This document shows positions 15,806 through 25,300 of a DNA stretch of 64,000 nt, piece after piece. Position numbers and translations under genes: made by a program. Positions within the stretch are counted from its first letter, which is position 1; the number at the start of each line of letters is the position of its first letter. Origin of the DNA: DATBRC01 sp036560485 (GTDB taxonomy: Bacteria > Pseudomonadota > Gammaproteobacteria > Burkholderiales > Burkholderiaceae_D); contig DATBRC010000067.1 in NCBI GenBank assembly GCA_036560485.1, forward strand, positions 49,746 through 113,745, read 5' to 3'. The notes under the pieces are model-generated. The model was not told where the DNA came from and did no database searches. It worked only from the letters and a program-made list of their open reading frames with translations.

Positions 15806-18238
15806 TTATTTCTGGATCCACACAACATGTGGCGTCACTTCCGGCGTTGCCAAAGCATGTCCCGCCGCATCCACCGGCGTGATGGTCAGCAATTTAACCA
15901 GCGCGCCATCGCTCGGTGCCAACGCACGGAAATGGAGTGTGGCTACACTGCCGGGCATCGTTGCGCCGCCGCTGCCATTGTCTGTGATGCGTTTTGTTTT
16001 TAACGAAATTTTGCCCGTAGCATCCGCCTGGCTTTCAAAGGCGGTTTGCACACCGCCCTGTTTCAGGAATTCGCTTTCTTCCACGCCGACCAATTGCATC
16101 GCCTTGGTATCGTATCCGAGCGATGCCGTGATGCCTGCGATCGGTTTTTTGGATTCCATGATCATTTGCACGTCAAAGTTATCGCCGACCTTGAGTTGCG
16201 TCCGTCCCATCCATTCGATAAACATGGGCTTGCTCGCCGGATCTGCCGTAGCTGCGGCAACTGCGGTGGCGGGTGACGCCGAGGATGTATTGGCATTGCC
16301 GGGTGCCGCGCTGTTCTGCGGCGCTGCACCGGTTGGCGCAGGCAGTGCTGATGGTGCTACGGGCACAAAGGCAGGCGCCAAACTGGCGACTGGTTGCAGC
16401 GCAACCGGTGCGCGAGCGGCATTATCCGGTGCCATGCGGAAGCCTGTTTCCGTCCCTGAGCGGAATTCCGATGCCGCCAATGACGGCCGTTGAATGTTGC
16501 GGAGCACATGCGGCGTGATCGACAAGACGATTTCGGTTTTGTCATTGCTTTTCGATGTATCTCCGAACAATCGACCCAATAGCGGAATCTCGCCGAGGCC
16601 AGGGATCTTGTTGGCGCTCTTGCGGTCTTCGTCGTTGATCAAGCCTGCCAGGACTTGGGTTTCACCATCTTTCAAACGCAAGACGGTTGCGGCGGTACGG
16701 GTGCCTACCCGATAGGCAACTGAGCCCGAATTGGTGGTCACTGCAGTGCCGAGATTGTTGACTTCCAATGATATCTTGATCGCAACATCATTGTCCAGGT
16801 AAATGGTTGGTTCGACTTCCAGCTTCAGACCGACATCCAGATAAGTAATGGCTTCAGATGTGAGTGGTACCGTAGTGGTTTGCGAGGTGGTGGCCGAGAT
16901 AATCGGTATCTTGTCGCCGACAACCACTTTTGCCTTTTCGTGATTCCGTACGCGGATACGTGGATTGGCCAGCAGATTGGCATCGGTATCATCCTGTTTT
17001 GCGTTAATGGTTGCAGGGCCGACGCCGACACCAATTGTTTTGGAATTCAAGCCGCGCAGGTTGCGACCAAAATTTGCCAATACCGGTGATGGAATATTTG
17101 GTAATGCCGTCAATCCCACACTATCGGGCCATTGAATGCCGAGATCCTGCAGCCGTGACCGATTGACTTCCAGAACCTCGACGTCCAGCATTACCTCGGA
17201 TTCCGGCGCGTCATGCAGCGCCACCAGTTTTTCCGCAAGCTTGATTGCTTCCGGCGTATCACGCACGATGATCATGTTAAGTTTTTCATCCACCACGATA
17301 TCGCGTGATTTCACGATGGTCTTGATAGTGTTGGCGACTGTCTTGGCATCCGCATTGGTGAGGAAAAAACTTTTGACGACCAATTGCTGATAATCCTTTT
17401 GCTTGGCCAGTGTGTTGGGATAAATCAGGATGGTGTTGGCATCCAGTACTTGCTGTTCAAGCTGATTACTGACCAGCAGCATATAGACCGCCGATTCAAC
17501 CGTGCTGTTCTTCAGGAAGATCGATGTCCGCTGATCGGTCTTCACATCCTTGTCGAATACAAAATTCAATCCGGAGCTCATTGCGATCACATCAAACACT
17601 TGCCGCAGCTCCGCATCCCTGAATTCAATGCTGATCGGTTTTTTGTAAGAGGCGGACAGCGATGTGTCGGTTGTCGGCTTGAGCTCTTTTTCGGCAAGGC
17701 TGCGTTTGAGCGCCAAAGCCGCTTCATTGCTTGGATTTTCTGTCAGCAGATAGCTGAGCTTGAATTGCGCAGCACCGACATCCTGGCGGTCTGCTGCGCT
17801 TTGTGCGTCTTGTAAAACTTGTGTGCGCCGTTTTTCAGAAGCCAATGTTTGCAAACCGGCTTTTGCCCGTTCGTTGCCAGCATCGATCGCCAACGTGCGC
17901 TGATAAAGTGCTTCCGCTTCTGTTGACTTGCCCGATGCTGCTAACAGGTCGGCTTTGTGCGTGAACTCCAGCAAGGCCATTTCACGTGCCCGGATATAGG
18001 CGGCCTTGAACTGTGGATTGTTCGGCTCGGATGCCAATGCTTGCTGATATTTGGCCAAGCCTTGTTCAACTTTTCCTTGTGCGATCAATTCATTTCCATC
18101 CTTGTACGCCATTTGTGCTGCACAGCCGGCTATCAGCAGAACGAGCGACAGGCAGGCCAGGCGGCGGCCGGACTTGAACGTGATCAAGCGGGAGAGAACG
18201 ATCGGCAATGCCGAATAATTTGCGGGGCGACTTGGCAT
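15806..18238 (-). CDS. secretin (GspD/PilQ-like) lipoprotein with TPR and C-terminal cohesin domain
   Basis: This 810-residue outer-membrane channel subunit has a lipobox (LIAGC, Cys39), TPR-type helices (about 45-170), an STN/N0 domain (about 195-260), an N1-type domain (about 275-345), the secretin core (about 400-595, with IPGLGEIPLLGRLFG and KTEIVLSITPHVLR), an Ala/Pro linker, and a cohesin-like domain (about 655-810). TPR and cohesin parts are absent from classical GspD. The cohesin-like tail has a close copy in the protein at 29698-30759. The start overlaps the previous stop as TGATG. It probably exports folded enzymes such as the depolymerases nearby (inference). Confidence 0.92.
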   Translation of the reverse strand: MPSRPANYSALPIVLSRLITFKSGRRLACLSLVLLIAGCAAQMAYKDGNELIAQGKVEQGLAKYQQALASEPNNPQFKAAYIRAREMALLEFTHKADLLAASGKSTEAEALYQRTLAIDAGNERAKAGLQTLASEKRRTQVLQDAQSAADRQDVGAAQFKLSYLLTENPSNEAALALKRSLAEKELKPTTDTSLSASYKKPISIEFRDAELRQVFDVIAMSSGLNFVFDKDVKTDQRTSIFLKNSTVESAVYMLLVSNQLEQQVLDANTILIYPNTLAKQKDYQQLVVKSFFLTNADAKTVANTIKTIVKSRDIVVDEKLNMIIVRDTPEAIKLAEKLVALHDAPESEVMLDVEVLEVNRSRLQDLGIQWPDSVGLTALPNIPSPVLANFGRNLRGLNSKTIGVGVGPATINAKQDDTDANLLANPRIRVRNHEKAKVVVGDKIPIISATTSQTTTVPLTSEAITYLDVGLKLEVEPTIYLDNDVAIKISLEVNNLGTAVTTNSGSVAYRVGTRTAATVLRLKDGETQVLAGLINDEDRKSANKIPGLGEIPLLGRLFGDTSKSNDKTEIVLSITPHVLRNIQRPSLAASEFRSGTETGFRMAPDNAARAPVALQPVASLAPAFVPVAPSALPAPTGAAPQNSAAPGNANTSSASPATAVAAATADPASKPMFIEWMGRTQLKVGDNFDVQMIMESKKPIAGITASLGYDTKAMQLVGVEESEFLKQGGVQTAFESQADATGKISLKTKRITDNGSGGATMPGSVATLHFRALAPSDGALVKLLTITPVDAAGHALATPEVTPHVVWIQK

Positions 18239-18786
18239 CAGTCGATACCTCCAATGGTGAGGGTTTGTAATTGCTGTAAGGGCAGGTATGTCAAAGAGAG
18301 TACAGGCGGTTTGATCGAGTCGACCCGATATGTACCTTGCAATACGGTTTTTTCATGCACGATGTAAGCTTGCGCTCCGATCGCGACATAGACTTCCCAT
18401 TTTCCATCCTCCACTTTTTTGCCGATGTATTTGAATGGCAAAGGCGGCGCCACGGGTGGCGGAGGAGGTGGAGGCGGCATCGGTGGTGCCGGCGGTGGTG
18501 TCCATGATTGACTCTTGAACAAAGCATCGGGCCGTGAATCGGCACGCGCGCCGCCCATTAATTGGTCACGATTCTTCAAGGTCAGGATCGCTGTGTCGGT
18601 TTTTGTTTTTTCTTCAGCATGACTAGTCACCGTTAATGAAGTGACCGGCACAGATGCATGCGCTGAGGCACCGGCAGTATGCGCGACCGGTTCGGCGATG
18701 CCGCTATTCGGCGTCTTGTCGCCAAATAGCGCCAACCATGCGGCAACTACCAAAGCCGCGGCCATCAGCATATGCTTCGGTGTCAT
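18238..18786 (-). CDS. PilP/GspC-like secretion component with proline-rich linker
   Basis: This 182-residue protein has an N-terminal membrane anchor (about residues 5-22), a variable periplasmic linker, a proline run (about 92-118, PPPAPPMPPPPPPPP), then a small beta domain with PFKYIGKKVEDGKWEVYVA and VDSIKPPVLSLTYLPL. Position before the secretin and the FKYIG-like domain suggest the part that links inner-membrane platform and secretin, as PilP or GspC do. Both ends overlap neighbours (ATGA upstream, TGATG downstream). A paralogue fused to a cohesin domain lies at 29698-30759. Confidence 0.85.
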   Translation of the reverse strand: MTPKHMLMAAALVVAAWLALFGDKTPNSGIAEPVAHTAGASAHASVPVTSLTVTSHAEEKTKTDTAILTLKNRDQLMGGARADSRPDALFKSQSWTPPPAPPMPPPPPPPPVAPPLPFKYIGKKVEDGKWEVYVAIGAQAYIVHEKTVLQGTYRVDSIKPPVLSLTYLPLQQLQTLTIGGID

Positions 18787-19391
18787 GGACGACTCTCCTT
18801 GGCGGATGCTGCTGAGCCCGATGCGGTTGAATCAGACAGATACAAAGTGAAGTGCAATTTTGCTTCCAATGTATTGTTGGTGATCTCGTCGCGCTTGAAG
18901 CTGATTTCATCGAGCGATGCAAATGGAATAGCCAGCAAAGTTTGTTCGCAAAATTTGCGTATCGCTTGATACTGCCCTTTGACCGGCAATATCATTTGAT
19001 AGGTGGTGCTGTGGCTTCCTTTTTCCAAGCTGGATTTATATTCACCCTGATTGAGAATGAGTCCGGATTTTGCTGCGACGGCAAACAATGTTTTCACTTG
19101 CTGTTCGACGTAGCGCTGATCTCCCAGCACATCGTAGAAAGCGGCCAATCGTTCTTCCGGCAACGAGTGTGCCGCTTCCACGCTATGGCTGTTTGTCGAT
19201 GCCAGAGATTTTTGCGCTTGTTCCAACGCATGCATCGGCGCATTGGTTTGCATGCGCAAGTACGGGATTCCCCATAACCAGGCGGCGATGCCGAACACAA
19301 TCAACATGCAGGCGATATTGTTGATCCAGCCTAAACGCATCAACGCGAGACGCGCTTGCAAACCCAGTGCGCTGAGGTTGGACATGTTCAT
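18783..19391 (-). CDS. PilO/GspM-like inner-membrane platform protein
   Basis: This 202-residue bitopic membrane protein has one helix (about residues 20-40, IACMLIVFGIAAWLWG) and a periplasmic part with a coiled-coil-like segment, then a ferredoxin-like region (LILNQGEYKSSLEK, MILPVKGQYQAIRKFCEQ, ISFKRDE) as in PilO and GspM. I start at 19391, where the ATG overlaps the previous stop as ATGA. It should pair with the PilN-like neighbour in the assembly platform of the secretion machine. Confidence 0.84.
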   Translation of the reverse strand: MNMSNLSALGLQARLALMRLGWINNIACMLIVFGIAAWLWGIPYLRMQTNAPMHALEQAQKSLASTNSHSVEAAHSLPEERLAAFYDVLGDQRYVEQQVKTLFAVAAKSGLILNQGEYKSSLEKGSHSTTYQMILPVKGQYQAIRKFCEQTLLAIPFASLDEISFKRDEITNNTLEAKLHFTLYLSDSTASGSAASAKESRP

Positions 19392-19951
19392 GGCGCGTCC
19401 TCGATCCATTCTGCTTCCAGCTGAAAACGGATGGGCTTGTTCGGATCCTGCTCGTTGATCTCATGCTTGGTCAGCAATACGTTGCTGAAGAGTCCCTGCT
19501 TTTTCAGCAGCTCGATATAGCCAATCATGTCATCGCTGGTTTTGGCTTCTGCTGTCGCTTTCAGCACATGTTTTTTCGCATCCGGTTCAATTGTCAATAA
19601 TGCGACGGTTGCAGGCGTTGCGGATTCGATTGCACTAAACAGATCACGCCACGGCAAGTTCAGTTGTTGGATCGCCTGGTTGACTGCAACTGCCTGCGCT
19701 TCCGGAATGCTCACTTTGCTTGCCGCCTGTTTGCGTGCATTTTGCGCATCCAGTCTGCTTTGCGCTTCCCGCATGACTTGACTGAGATTTCTTGCATTGG
19801 CATTTTTCTGGTTATTCAAATGGATTGCAGTGATCGACAGGATGACCCACAGCGCAGCCGCGGCCAGCAGAAGCAGCCAGCTTGCCGGCGGCGTTTGGCG
19901 CAGCACCCGTTGCACGGTGCAAGGCGCAAATTCAATGTCGATGCGGTTCAT
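19388..19951 (-). CDS. PilN-like inner-membrane platform protein
   Basis: This 187-residue bitopic protein has a cytoplasmic N-terminal peptide RIDIEFAP, as used by PilN to bind PilM, then a hydrophobic helix (about 28-45) and a periplasmic domain with coiled coil (about 55-95) and ferredoxin-like end (VALLTIEPDAKKHVLKATAEA, IGYIELLKKQGLF). I start at 19951, whose ATG overlaps the PilM-like gene's stop. Together with the PilM-like protein it replaces the single GspL of classical type II systems. Confidence 0.85.
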   Translation of the reverse strand: MNRIDIEFAPCTVQRVLRQTPPASWLLLLAAAALWVILSITAIHLNNQKNANARNLSQVMREAQSRLDAQNARKQAASKVSIPEAQAVAVNQAIQQLNLPWRDLFSAIESATPATVALLTIEPDAKKHVLKATAEAKTSDDMIGYIELLKKQGLFSNVLLTKHEINEQDPNKPIRFQLEAEWIEDAP

Positions 19952-20796
19952 GCATGTACTCCTGCGCATGCCAGGCGTGCTGCTGCGGATTCGATTGCAT
20001 AACCTACTTTGCGTGCAGCGATATCAATTTTCGTAAAGGAAGTCGATGTGCCGGAATTCAGAACCGATTGCGATGGAATCGAGCCGCACAATTGCACTTG
20101 CTTTGGGCTCGGCAAATTCAATAGCATCACTTCACGTGTCAGATGCGCAGTCAGCCATTGCGCATCCCATCCACTCTCGGGCAACGTCGCCATGCGCACA
20201 GCGCAAATCCGTTGCTGATCGATTGCCGCCAGCGTCAAGGAATTTTCGTACACGAGACCGAACCACGCATCTGCTTTCAAATGGTTGCGCCATTGATTCC
20301 AGGTGGCGATGAATTGCGGCGCAATCGACAGCAGCATCAACTTATAATCGTGCGCGATTTGTTGAAGTGCTGTAAGCAAGGTTGTCGGAAAAGCGCAAGC
20401 GAGGAAAGCATGCTGCGTCTGCCAATCGGCGCGTAATTGCCAACGATCCAGCGACTCGCCATACAGCTGCTGAAATCGCATCGCTGCAGCTGCTTCGCAA
20501 TCCTGCAAGCTGCCGGAATTTTGCGGCGGGTTGACCATGAACATGCGTGCCCATTGATCTGCGACGACGATCGACACTGGAAGATTCGCGCATTTGGCAT
20601 TGGTCAGCAGATTGCGTAATTGTGTCGCCACTGCTTCAGGCGAAATGGATTGTGCAATCGATAGTGCACATTCCGCAATCACAGTAGTTTGTGGACGCAG
20701 CAGTCCGCTGGTCTTCAACAGCGCAATACCATTCGGCGCAAGACCGACGCGCAATGATGTCGATCCAGGCAGATATTGTGCGAACGGATTACGCAT
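19948..20796 (-). CDS. PilM/GspL-like cytoplasmic platform protein
   Basis: This 282-residue protein shows no membrane segment. It begins TSLRVGLAPNGIALLKTSG, like the first strands of an actin-like fold, and has the later AWFGLVYENSLTLAAIDQQRI segment. It is shorter than PilM (about 350) and sequence identity is low, so the assignment rests partly on gene order: ATPase, PilM-like, PilN-like, PilO-like, PilP-like, secretin. It would couple the ATPase to the inner-membrane platform. It overlaps gspE by 8 bases and the PilN-like gene by 4. Confidence 0.78.
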   Translation of the reverse strand: MRNPFAQYLPGSTSLRVGLAPNGIALLKTSGLLRPQTTVIAECALSIAQSISPEAVATQLRNLLTNAKCANLPVSIVVADQWARMFMVNPPQNSGSLQDCEAAAAMRFQQLYGESLDRWQLRADWQTQHAFLACAFPTTLLTALQQIAHDYKLMLLSIAPQFIATWNQWRNHLKADAWFGLVYENSLTLAAIDQQRICAVRMATLPESGWDAQWLTAHLTREVMLLNLPSPKQVQLCGSIPSQSVLNSGTSTSFTKIDIAARKVGYAIESAAARLACAGVHA

Positions 20797-22480
20797 GCAG
20801 GGTCACCCGTTTGATCTCATCCAATGTGGTTTCGCCACGCTTGACCAATTCCAGCGCGGCTTCACGCAAGCTGCGGGTACCGTTTTTGCGCGCTGCTTCC
20901 TTGATATGGCGGATCGGCCGTTTGTCGACAATCATTTCGCGGATCTCGTCAGTCAGTATCAGGATTTCTGCGATCGCGCGCCGTCCCTTGTAGCCGGTGC
21001 CGCGGCAATCGCCGCAGCCTTTGCCTTGCTTGAATTGATAGTCCGCTAATTCTGCTTCAATCAAATTCACTTTTGCCAAATCTTCCGGCGTCGGTTTGAC
21101 CGGCACCGCGCAGTGCGGACAATTCAGGCGGATCAAACGTTGCGCCCAGATGCCGTTGAGCGCGGAGACAAATGCGTAAGGATCGATACCCATGTGCGTG
21201 AAGCGGCCGAACACGTCGAACACATTATTCGCGTGCACCGTGGTCAATACCAGGTGGCCGGTCAACGCCGATTGCACCGCAATTTCTGCTGTCTCTTGAT
21301 CGCGAATTTCGCCGACCATGATCTTGTCCGGATCGTGCCGCAAAATGGAGCGCAAACCTTTGGCAAACGTCAGTCCCTTTTTTTCATTGACGGGAATTTG
21401 CAGGATGCCGGGTAATTGATATTCGACCGGATCCTCAATCGTGATGATCTTGTCGCGGCCGTTGTGGATTTCGGTCAGCGCGGCGTACAAGGTGGTGGTC
21501 TTGCCGGAGCCGGTTGGTCCTGTCACCAGTAACATGCCGTAAGCCTCTTCTGCCAAGCCGCGCAATTTGTCGAGCGACTCGGCATCGAAACTTAATGCAT
21601 CCAATGTCAATGATCCATACGCCTCGATCATCGCGCGCTTGTCCAGAATACGGATCACCGCATCTTCGCCATGAATGCTTGGCATGATCGATACACGCAA
21701 ATCGATTTCGCGCCCGCCTGCTTCAACGCGGAAGCTGCCGTCTTGCGGAATGCGCCGTTCAGCAATGTCGAGCTCTGCCAATACCTTCAGGCGTGATATG
21801 ACTTGTTCCGACACTTCAATGCCGTTGACTTCTGCGGCGTGATCCAGCACACCGTCAACCCGGTATTTGACTGCCAATCCTGCCGGCGTCGATTCAATAT
21901 GCACATCGGATGCGCCGGCTTTCAATGCGTCGTACAAAGTTGAATTGACCAATTTGACCGCGGGACTGGCCGCTTCCGAGATCGATGCAAACGACAGGAC
22001 GGCTGCGGTCTTGCCGTCGCGTTTGGCTTCTTGTCCGCTGCCGATCAAACTGTCGGTTGCGCGCGTCGATTCTTCCTGTTTGGATAAATATGCCTGGATA
22101 TCGGCTTGCAGCGCCAGCCGATACTGTACCGGTGCTTTCGCTTGCGCATCGATCCAGGTGGGCAGATCCAGATCAAACGGATTGGCGATGATGCCGATCA
22201 ATTCGTCATTCGCTTCCCGCAGCAGCACGCAATGGTTTTGCATCGATTTGGACAGCGGCAGCAGGTCGAATGCCGGGTGCAGTGCCAGCATGTCGGTGGT
22301 TTCGGCAACCGGTAGATCGAATAACAGTGCGATGGTTTGCACCAATTGACGTGGCTCGTTCTTGGTCAGTTCTTGCAGCTCGATCATGACCGAACGTTTC
22401 GATTGCGCAGCGAGTGTGCGTGCACGTGCCAGCACTTGAGGATCGAGTGCCGGTACGGCTGCGGGATTTTGTGTGGTCAT
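20789..22480 (-). CDS. gspE: type II secretion ATPase GspE-like
   Basis: This 563-residue protein is the cytoplasmic motor ATPase. It has an N-terminal MshEN/GspE-N domain (about 10-150), a linker, and the ATPase core: SDVHIESTP, Walker A GPTGSGKTTT (about 319), the Asp box ITIEDPVEYQLPG, Walker B IMVGEIRDQETAEIA and the His box LTGHLVLTTVHAN. The zinc-finger CPHC...CGDC is present near 440-480, as in GspE and PilB. It overlaps gspF by 4 bases. Length is normal. Confidence 0.95.
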   Translation of the reverse strand: MTTQNPAAVPALDPQVLARARTLAAQSKRSVMIELQELTKNEPRQLVQTIALLFDLPVAETTDMLALHPAFDLLPLSKSMQNHCVLLREANDELIGIIANPFDLDLPTWIDAQAKAPVQYRLALQADIQAYLSKQEESTRATDSLIGSGQEAKRDGKTAAVLSFASISEAASPAVKLVNSTLYDALKAGASDVHIESTPAGLAVKYRVDGVLDHAAEVNGIEVSEQVISRLKVLAELDIAERRIPQDGSFRVEAGGREIDLRVSIMPSIHGEDAVIRILDKRAMIEAYGSLTLDALSFDAESLDKLRGLAEEAYGMLLVTGPTGSGKTTTLYAALTEIHNGRDKIITIEDPVEYQLPGILQIPVNEKKGLTFAKGLRSILRHDPDKIMVGEIRDQETAEIAVQSALTGHLVLTTVHANNVFDVFGRFTHMGIDPYAFVSALNGIWAQRLIRLNCPHCAVPVKPTPEDLAKVNLIEAELADYQFKQGKGCGDCRGTGYKGRRAIAEILILTDEIREMIVDKRPIRHIKEAARKNGTRSLREAALELVKRGETTLDEIKRVTLHA

Positions 22481-23691
22481 GACATACTCCCTGCCAAATC
22501 GAAGATTGGCATATACAGCAGTACGACAATTGCGCCGACGATAATCCCGATCGCAGCCATCAGCAAAGGTTCGAAGGTACGCGTGAAGCGATCAATCCAG
22601 CGGCTAATTTCACCATCATAAAAAGACGCGGATTGCGTCAGCATCTTGCCCATTTCGCCGGAGCGTTCGCCGACGCGCAGCATGCGCAGCGAAATCGGCG
22701 TGGTCAGGTTATTGTTTTCAAATGCGGTCGACAGTTGTGTGCCGGATTGGATCACTTCGCGCGCCTTGTGCAGGCTGATTTTAATCGCGGGCGATACCAT
22801 CCCTTGCACAGTTTCCATCGCGGCGACGATCGGTATGCCGCCTTCCAGCAACATGCCCAGCGTCAAATACAGGCGCGACAATTCATAGATGCGTGCGCGT
22901 TCGCCGAGGCCAGGTATTTTGCTGAACAGGCGCGACATGCCGCCGTTTGCCATGAAGTGGCGTACCGTGAATACGAGCGCGGACAAACCGATAGCGATGC
23001 CGACCACCAGCGCTTTGGTATTGGCTGCGGCAAATTGTCCCCAGTCCAATAGCAATTGCGATAGCCATGGCAAACTGCGCCCGGCGCCTTGATACACTTC
23101 CGCAAAGCGCGGCACTACATAGCCGATCAAGAAGAATGACACGCCGCCGCCGACACACAACAGGATCAGTGGATAAATCGCGGCGCTGGTAATTTTTCCG
23201 CGAATGCTGTCGATGCGTTGCTGATAATCGATGAAACGCGTCAGTGAGCGCGGCAAGTCGCTGGTGCCTTCCGCCGCTTTGACGATGCCGATATACAAGG
23301 GTGGAAACAGGTCGGCTTGCTCGGCCAATACTTGCGAGAAGCGTTTTCCTTCACGCAGGCCGGATAACAGCCGGCTCAGAATCGAACGGGTTGATTCGTT
23401 GTTCTCTTTTTCGAGCAGCGCTTCCAGACCTTCGACGATGCTTAAACCCGCATTGAGCAATGCCAGCAATTCCTGGCTGAACAAGACCAGCGACATGTGC
23501 CGCTTCTTGCCGGATTTTTGAAACATGCCGCCCAGTAGCGGACTGCGCGCAGGTGTCACCGATGCAGCAAACAGGCCACGCGCTTCAATCTGGCGGCGTG
23601 CATCTGCTTCGTCGTTCGCGTCGATCGACAGTTGGGTGATCAAATGATCGGCAGTGAGTGCGCGGACGTCGTACTGCATATGTTCAGTCAA
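22477..23691 (-). CDS. gspF: type II secretion inner-membrane protein GspF-like
   Basis: This 404-residue protein is the multi-spanning platform protein. Two GspF domains (about 70-190 and 272-395) each end in membrane helices (YPLILLCVGGGVSFFLIGYVVP and LLMAAIGIIVGAIVVLLYMP). LSIVEGLEALLEKENN and the signature-like GMLLEGGIPIVAAMETV are typical. It would interact with GspE and pull pseudopilins into the filament. It overlaps gspE by 4 bases and starts 24 bases after gspG. Confidence 0.95.
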   Translation of the reverse strand: MTEHMQYDVRALTADHLITQLSIDANDEADARRQIEARGLFAASVTPARSPLLGGMFQKSGKKRHMSLVLFSQELLALLNAGLSIVEGLEALLEKENNESTRSILSRLLSGLREGKRFSQVLAEQADLFPPLYIGIVKAAEGTSDLPRSLTRFIDYQQRIDSIRGKITSAAIYPLILLCVGGGVSFFLIGYVVPRFAEVYQGAGRSLPWLSQLLLDWGQFAAANTKALVVGIAIGLSALVFTVRHFMANGGMSRLFSKIPGLGERARIYELSRLYLTLGMLLEGGIPIVAAMETVQGMVSPAIKISLHKAREVIQSGTQLSTAFENNNLTTPISLRMLRVGERSGEMGKMLTQSASFYDGEISRWIDRFTRTFEPLLMAAIGIIVGAIVVLLYMPIFDLAGSMS

Positions 23692-23715
23692 AAAACGGAA
23701 CGATTGAAAAACGAA

Positions 23716-24207
23716 TTAATTCGTGATGTCGGCATCTTCGCCGCTGCCGCCCGGTTGGCCATCTCTGCCGTACGACACAATGTCATAGTCGCCCTTGCTG
23801 CCGGGCGAACGATAAATGTACGGGTGACTCCATGGATCTGCAGGGACATTCTTTTGCAGATACGGTCCGTTCCATTTCAATGCGGTGGGCGGCTTGGTCA
23901 GCAATGCGCCCAATCCTTCTTCCGTCGTCGGATAACGTCCGACGTCCAGTCGATAGGTGTCCAGTGCTTTTGAAAACGCTTCGATTTGTGCTTTGGCGAT
24001 CGTGACTTCCGATTTGCCCAATTGCGCAAAATATTTTGGCCCGACATACGCTGCCAGCAATCCGATGATGACGATCACCACCAGCAATTCAAGCAGGGTG
24101 AATCCGGTGATGTTCTGCCGATCTGAGTAGCGCTTGATGTGAACGAGCCGGTATTTGTATGTCTCTGTTTGCCGCTGTATCGCTGGCTTGATAGCTCGAT
24201 TTTCCAC
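23716..24207 (-). CDS. gspG: major pseudopilin GspG
   Basis: This 163-residue protein is the first gene of the secretion operon. The cleavage site TGFTLLELLVVIVIIGLLA near residue 34 has Glu at +5. The body matches GspG closely: VGPKYFAQLGKSEVTIAKAQI, LDVGRYPTTEEGLGALLTKPP, WNGPYLQKNVPADPWSHPY and the calcium-site end SYGRDGQPGGSGEDADITN with its Asp residues. The leader of about 33 residues is long, so the true start may be a later codon. The prepilin peptidase gene needed to process it is not in the window. Confidence 0.95.
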   Translation of the reverse strand: MENRAIKPAIQRQTETYKYRLVHIKRYSDRQNITGFTLLELLVVIVIIGLLAAYVGPKYFAQLGKSEVTIAKAQIEAFSKALDTYRLDVGRYPTTEEGLGALLTKPPTALKWNGPYLQKNVPADPWSHPYIYRSPGSKGDYDIVSYGRDGQPGGSGEDADITN

Positions 24208-24624
24208 TGGATATCCCTTCCTTTTTATAGAGTGAGATTACCATGCAACTATTTGCCATACAACAAATTCAATAGGATGGTGAGGGGTAATAGAGACGCT
24301 TGTTGTGCTCGAAGTGAGTGCATATTTCGTGAAGACTTTGTCACTGACCTGTGAATTGCTTAGGTCACAGGCTATTGGCATATTCGTATTGCATGAAAAG
24401 TGCTCGCTGGTTGCGGCATTGTTGTTATCGCCGCAAGCGATCTTGACCAGCGCTTGCCCGCTGACTTAATCTTGTTACGCTTCGTTTTGCGTGGAGCGAT
24501 GCAGGAGTTGTTAGTGTATTGATTAAATAATAATGCCATAGTTGTAAGCAAGCTTGCCAACACCTATGTATCGTCGAGGTGTGGCGCGATTGCATGCAAC
24601 CGGAACGATAAAAGGAAGAGAAAT
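24208..24624. other. intergenic region between divergent genes
   Basis: The 417 bases between gspG (minus) and the Sel1 gene (plus) should contain the promoter of the eleven-gene secretion operon and that of the Sel1 gene. I see no convincing -35/-10 pair that I would place, no repeat, and no coding frame. Confidence 0.5.
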
Positions 24625-25263
24625 ATGTTGAGAATATTTTTTGCTTTGGTGTTGTTGTTCAGCCTTTGGACTGCGCCCGTGTCTGCGAAAGGGCCGGATA
24701 TGCTGGAGGCGGGTGTGCTGGCCGTGAAAAACCAGGATGCCGACGCCGCGAAAAAATATCTGGAACCGCTGGCAAAGAAAAACAATCCGGCCGCGCAATA
24801 CCAGCTCGGCATCATGTATGCAGACGGTCGCGGTGTGCCGCAGGATCCGGCGACGGCGGTCAAATATTTTCGCGCTGCGGCCGACAGTGGATACGCACCC
24901 GCGCAATCCAGCATGGGCATCATGAGCGCATTCGGAAAAGGCGTGCCGCAAAGCGATAAAGAAGCGTCCAAGTGGTTTCGCAAGGCTGCGGAGCAAGGCT
25001 ACGGAAATGCGCAGGCGAGTCTCGGTTTGAGTTATGAAGACGGTCTGGGTGTTGAAAAGAATCCGGTGGAAGCGGTGAAGTGGTATCGCAAAGCCGCTGA
25101 ACAAGGTGTGCCGGAAGCGCAGTTCAGTCTGGCGCTCATGTACATCAAAGGATTGGGTGTGCCGAAAGATGAAGCTGTCGCCAGAAAATGGCTGGAGAAA
25201 GCAGCCAAGCAAGGTGAGGGTAGAGCGAAGGCATTGTTGGAGAACGGGCTCAAGTTGTCTTGA
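24625..25263 (+). CDS. exported Sel1-repeat protein
   Basis: This 212-residue protein has a signal peptide (cleavage near ALA/VSAKG, about residue 20) and five Sel1-like repeats of about 36 residues, each with the pattern AQYQLGxMYxDGRGVPQD...AxKYFRxAAxxG (starts near 52, 88, 124 and 160). Sel1 repeats are protein-binding solenoids, often in the periplasm. AAGGAAG precedes the ATG. It faces away from the secretion operon. A paralogue with the same design is at 40263-40904, next to the large depolymerase. Confidence 0.85.
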   Translation: MLRIFFALVLLFSLWTAPVSAKGPDMLEAGVLAVKNQDADAAKKYLEPLAKKNNPAAQYQLGIMYADGRGVPQDPATAVKYFRAAADSGYAPAQSSMGIMSAFGKGVPQSDKEASKWFRKAAEQGYGNAQASLGLSYEDGLGVEKNPVEAVKWYRKAAEQGVPEAQFSLALMYIKGLGVPKDEAVARKWLEKAAKQGEGRAKALLENGLKLS

Positions 25264-25300
25264 TGTGTGTTGGTTCGGGCATGATTACAATGCCCGTTTT

